A DNA stretch of 11,530 nt, from positions 1 to 11,530 of the forward strand of contig CAJVPJ010001194.1 in NCBI GenBank assembly GCA_910592205.1, written 5' to 3'. Position 1 is the stretch's first letter, and each line of letters starts with the position of its first letter. The stretch comes from Paraglomus occultum (taxonomy: Eukaryota > Glomeromycota > Glomeromycetes > Paraglomerales > Paraglomeraceae). The notes beneath the pieces are model-generated. The model was not told where the DNA came from. It was given only the letters and a program-made list of their open reading frames with translations, and did not search any database. Both the position numbers and the translations under genes were made by a program. Below are positions 8,587-11,530 of the stretch, one piece after another.

Positions 8587-8704
8587 TTTATATACATTTT
8601 GAACGAGGTGCTCAAATCGATCACGCAACTCTCATTCTCGTAACCCAAACGGTCATCCCACATTCCGTAAATCATCATTTCCAAAAACAATTGCATGTGA
8701 TTGG
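8587..8704 (-). promoter_or_regulatory. candidate promoter of the B12D-like gene (CCAAT and TATA)
   Basis: Read on the minus strand, CCAAT (ATTGG at 8700-8704) is followed about 105 bp later by TATATAAAG (8587-8595). The order and spacing suit a fungal promoter firing leftwards. The 5' leader to the ATG at 8245 would then be over 300 nt, which would suggest a 5' UTR intron or a nearer, unseen start site. Confidence 0.3.
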
Positions 8705-8975
8705 ATGAAACGGTGGTGAGAAATCAGACCACATTATGTGTAACGAGAGCGCAGTCGGGTGATTAGGATGAGTGACGCAAATTTCATCATGGAAAGTTTT
8801 GTTGTTCCATAGACCCTATCATACGAGCATGTAGTAATTTATCACCCGATGTCATCGAATTGCAAAAATAGTAATATGGCTTGATGAAATTAATCGTGCA
8901 TCAGATGGGGATCTTAGATGATATCACCTTTGACAACATCGCTCTAGAATAATCATGAGGGTTCTTAAACGCCAT
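8675..8975 (-). other. weak two-exon minus-strand candidate, unassigned
   Basis: On the minus strand, ATG at 8975 opens 16 codons (MAFKNPHDYSRAMLSK, 8928-8975) up to AAG|GTGATA. A TAG acceptor-like site at 8816-8818 precedes a frame open for 46 codons (8675-8815) ending in TGA, with peptide text such as FHDEICVTHPNHPTALS. Both pieces are phase 0. I recognise no family. It may be a small gene, a relic, or chance. Confidence 0.15.
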
Positions 8976-9334
8976 TCTAGACTAGGATACGAATAGTTGA
9001 TATATGGGTAACTCTTACTCACCAACTAGACAGTTTGGAATTTAAGCGTTGAAAATTACTTTAGTTTTCCACAAATTGTTAACTTTTTTAGTCAACAGCG
9101 AATTAGAGTAACGTAAGACGTTCCTTGCTGATTCCCCCTGAGTAATTACCCAACTAACTTGTAATCAAATAAATCAAGTCTTCTGGAAATAAAATCTTAG
9201 AAAAAAACTTCAATTATCAATAAATTAACAATGACGGACGCTACTTAAAATAATAAAGATACAAATATTTGACCTAGTAAACTAATTATATTGAACAATC
9301 GAAAATAAAAGTTGCTCTAATTCATTCCGGTTAG
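8976..9334. other. AT-rich intergenic stretch, nothing recognised
   Basis: There is no gene-like frame, RNA gene or clear repeat between the weak minus-strand candidate and the 125-bp transposable element. Confidence 0.4.
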
Positions 9335-9336
9335 TA

Positions 9337-9461
9337 CATAATGAAACTCGATAAGTCGAACACGGTGGGGCGAGCAGGGCTGTCCGACTTATCGAAATGA
9401 TTTTAGTATGACAAAAAAAAAGTGCAGAGGGAGTTTGTCCAACTTATCGAGTTTCACTATG
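9337..9461. mobile_element. 125-bp MITE, same family as the 793-bp element
   Basis: Including the TA duplication (9335-9336 and 9462-9463), the ends 9333-9356 and 9442-9465 are inverted repeats over 24 bp with one mismatch (core GAAACTCGATAAGT). Subterminal TGTCCGACTTATCGA (9381-9395) and TGTCCAACTTATCGAG (9436-9451) copies match the array of the larger element. The block 9363-9393 aligns with 6061-6091 over 31 bp. It has no coding capacity. The terminal CATAATG/CATAGTG differs from CACAGTG of the larger element, so the two copies are diverged relatives. Confidence 0.85.
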
Positions 9462-9465
9462 TACT

Positions 9466-10039
9466 TGTTTATCGACGGCTATATATTGACGGATGACATT
9501 ATTATTAAACTAGGTAAGAACTTTCGCCTTCTCTGTTGACATCAGGAATTCCGTACGTTGCAAGATTAATTTATACGGTTATATGATAAATAAAATAATA
9601 TTTATTCATTGCAAAAAGCACAAGACTAATATGACGCAATAAAGGTCGTAGTCTACATTTAGTAAAACTCCAGTAATGTTATAAACAATTAAATTAAAAT
9701 TTATCGGGGCTTTGTGAGTTGATATTGAGTGAATATAATTTATAGTTGTGTAGTAATGTTCGTACAATGTTATAATTATTTGTTGACTAGCAGGAGTTAT
9801 TCTTAGTAAATGAATTCGAAACAAATGGTGATTGGTTTAGGATTCTACCTTTGCTTTTAGCAAGTATTATTTCGTACGCCAGTTGAGTCGAAGTGGACAA
9901 ATCTGTTTCTTGTCTCTTGATTATTGGAGAAAAGATGTAGTATAAAAAAACTTTAGCTTTGTTAAGGTATGTCTGCATATCTTGTAGATCTAATCAGTAT
10001 TATATTAAGGTGTATGAAATGGGAAGGGTAAGTGCAACA
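9466..10039. other. AT-rich intergenic stretch, no supported gene
   Basis: A minus-strand ATG frame of 63 codons (9787-9978, beginning MQTYLNKAKV) exists, but it has no recognisable domain and ordinary AT-rich composition. I do not call it a gene. Confidence 0.35.
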
Positions 10040-10147
10040 GTGTGGAAAAAAGCAAAATAGCCCTGTCGCAAGCCAAAATCAAGGTGGAATAAAGCTTTCA
10101 TTCCTTGGTTTTAGCTTGCGACAGGGCTATTTTGCTTTCTCCCACAC
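10040..10147. mobile_element. long hairpin, probable palindromic MITE
   Basis: Arms 10040-10084 and 10103-10147 are reverse complements over 45 bp with four mismatches; the 18-nt loop contains AAAGCTTT. The best-conserved core is GCAAAATAGCCCTGTCGCAA (10052-10071) and its complement. GTGTGG lies at the outer end, with CAGTGTGG on the left. I saw no certain target duplication. It could instead be a hairpin RNA locus, but the spread of such palindromes in fungal genomes favours a foldback-type MITE. Confidence 0.65.
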
Positions 10148-11530
10148 TCACTTTCTATGTTACGTACATCTATAAATTTTTAATACTTTCTACGTCACGC
10201 ATAATACTCTATTGTCCAATTTCCGCTTTTTTATGCCACATTACACACGTGATACTATTCGGCTTTCGAAAATGACTACCCTTTCAATGGTTTGGTTTTC
10301 CATATGACAAATTGAAGATATCAACGTACGGCAGAATTAAATGGCATCGTTTTCGTTCACAATATCAGGAAAAATTGAAAATTATATTAAATTAGCTGGC
10401 TAATTATTTGGCGCATTTCTAACCATCACCGCAAACATTTCTTAAACAAATGCTGATTATTCTTCTTGGAAAACAATTGTTTTTATTTTTTTGTACTATC
10501 GCCTCGAACTAGAATACAACGTACAAATTACATTTTGTGTTCCCATTGCTATGTCCGTAAATAGATTACAAAACACGTCCTTTTACGTAATAATTAAAAT
10601 CACAAAAATTTATTCTCTTTAACGGTTTATAAACACAGGGCATTACTCCATCTTATGTATCTCTAGCACTTGACTTTTTAATGCGCAATGCGAGCAATTA
10701 TCAACATGCGGGTGTTATACATCTCAAAAAGTCAATGCGAGTTGGAACAATATCAGAAGTCAGTATTGATGAAAAAGGTCTGTGCATGAATTCTGTTGGA
10801 TTACTTTATCACAATCAACTATGTAATATAAACGATTATAGCAATAAAATTTGCATTTTACGACTAAGTATAAGCTATATTACAATATTTACAATTTAAT
10901 ATGCTATTATCAGTTACAAAATAAAAACTTTTCTTTTTCCTTTTGCTTGTTTTTCACATCAATTAATTATGTCCAACATTTTAGCTCTATAATTGCTGTT
11001 TTGCCTCTCTACAGCCATACATTATCTTTCACTCGACACAACCGTGCTTAAGACATTTGCCTCTCTCAATGTTGTGTCACTTTGTCACTGTGATTAATAT
11101 CAAGTTTAGAAAATTTAATTGCTTTACTAACTTCAAATTTATGGGGCTTCCATAAATAAGTTCAATTTCAAGGGCGCATCCTGACTGATAATGTTTTATT
11201 TATTTATTTATTGTCCCTTTTTTTGCAAGGTAAATGATGTAAGGTCAGTCTGTAATGTAATTTGTTAATCAATACAACGGCAGACAATGTCTATAAAACT
11301 AATATATTTGTCAAAAGGAGTCTCTTCAAAAATGTTGTAATGTGCATTCAGCTACACTTTCCTAATTCTACCTGCTAAACTTTATTAAATTAGTGTTATA
11401 GGTTATAGAAAGATCATATAAAATAATTGTAGATGTACTGATATATGATACTGTTGTCGAGGCAATAGTCATGGGAGAGCGGATAACTACTGTCTCGGTT
11501 TGGGATCTAGCTGCGCCGTCGTAGGAGTGT
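10148..11530. other. AT-rich stretch with weak frames and a GC rise at the right edge
   Basis: A plus-strand ATG frame of 72 codons (10681-10899, beginning MRNASNYQHAGVIHLKKS) has a gene-like first half and an AT-rich second half; no domain is recognised. A TTTA microsatellite lies near 11195-11212. Two TTTGCCTCTCT copies occur near 11000 and 11055. From about 11450 GC content rises and both strands stay open in one frame for some 20 or more codons, so an exon of a neighbouring gene may begin at the edge, but strand and identity cannot be told. Confidence 0.3.

Noticed and set aside
8458-8643. Plus-strand ATG frame of 61 codons, hydrophobic (and the opposite frame 8472-8696)
   Set aside because: The hydrophobicity follows from T-rich DNA, no family is recognised, and the region carries a TATA-like element more easily read as promoter.

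Overview
The window looks like nuclear DNA of a filamentous fungus, most likely an arbuscular mycorrhizal fungus (Glomeromycotina, Rhizophagus-like). It is AT-rich, genes carry short introns (67-81 nt) with GTAAGT-type donors and TAG acceptors, and the only large gene belongs to the tyrosine-kinase-like family that is greatly expanded in those fungi, with the typical zinc ribbon, 'WTxGN..hD.FI' and 'EWI' linker preceding the kinase. The taxonomic call is inferred from protein style; no marker gene is present.

Layout. 1-807: upstream region with one imperfect hairpin (64-106) and a GC-richer island (about 300-480) that reads coding-like but is not assignable. 808-3213 (+): a four-exon kinase-like gene of 725 predicted residues. 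3386-3462: its likely polyadenylation region. 3463-6041: a long AT-rich stretch with no supported gene. 6044-6836: a non-autonomous, Tc1/mariner/pogo-type element with TA target duplication and an unusual array of subterminal repeats at one end only. 6839-8047: no gene seen. 8048-8245 (-): a small one-exon gene that I read as a B12D/MLRQ (NDUFA4-like) mitochondrial protein, with a possible TATA/CCAAT promoter near 8587-8704. 9337-9461: a 125-bp MITE of the same family as the 793-bp element. 10040-10147: a 45-bp-arm near-perfect hairpin, probably another MITE. 10148-11530: no supported gene; GC rises at the extreme right edge.

Main result. The kinase gene is not a simple kinase. Upstream of the complete kinase domain it carries three decayed copies of the kinase N-lobe, two of them preceded by their own zinc-ribbon/linker module. 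Introns 1, 2 and 3 fall in phase 0 at the equivalent position (just after the alpha-C glutamate site) of modules 2, 3 and 4. This points to tandem duplication of an intron-containing unit inside one gene. The only intact kinase domain has Asn instead of Asp in the catalytic HRD motif, so the protein is probably a pseudokinase built from repeated N-lobe-like sensor or scaffold modules. The two TA-flanked elements and the hairpin show that the surrounding gene-poor DNA has been colonised by small transposons.
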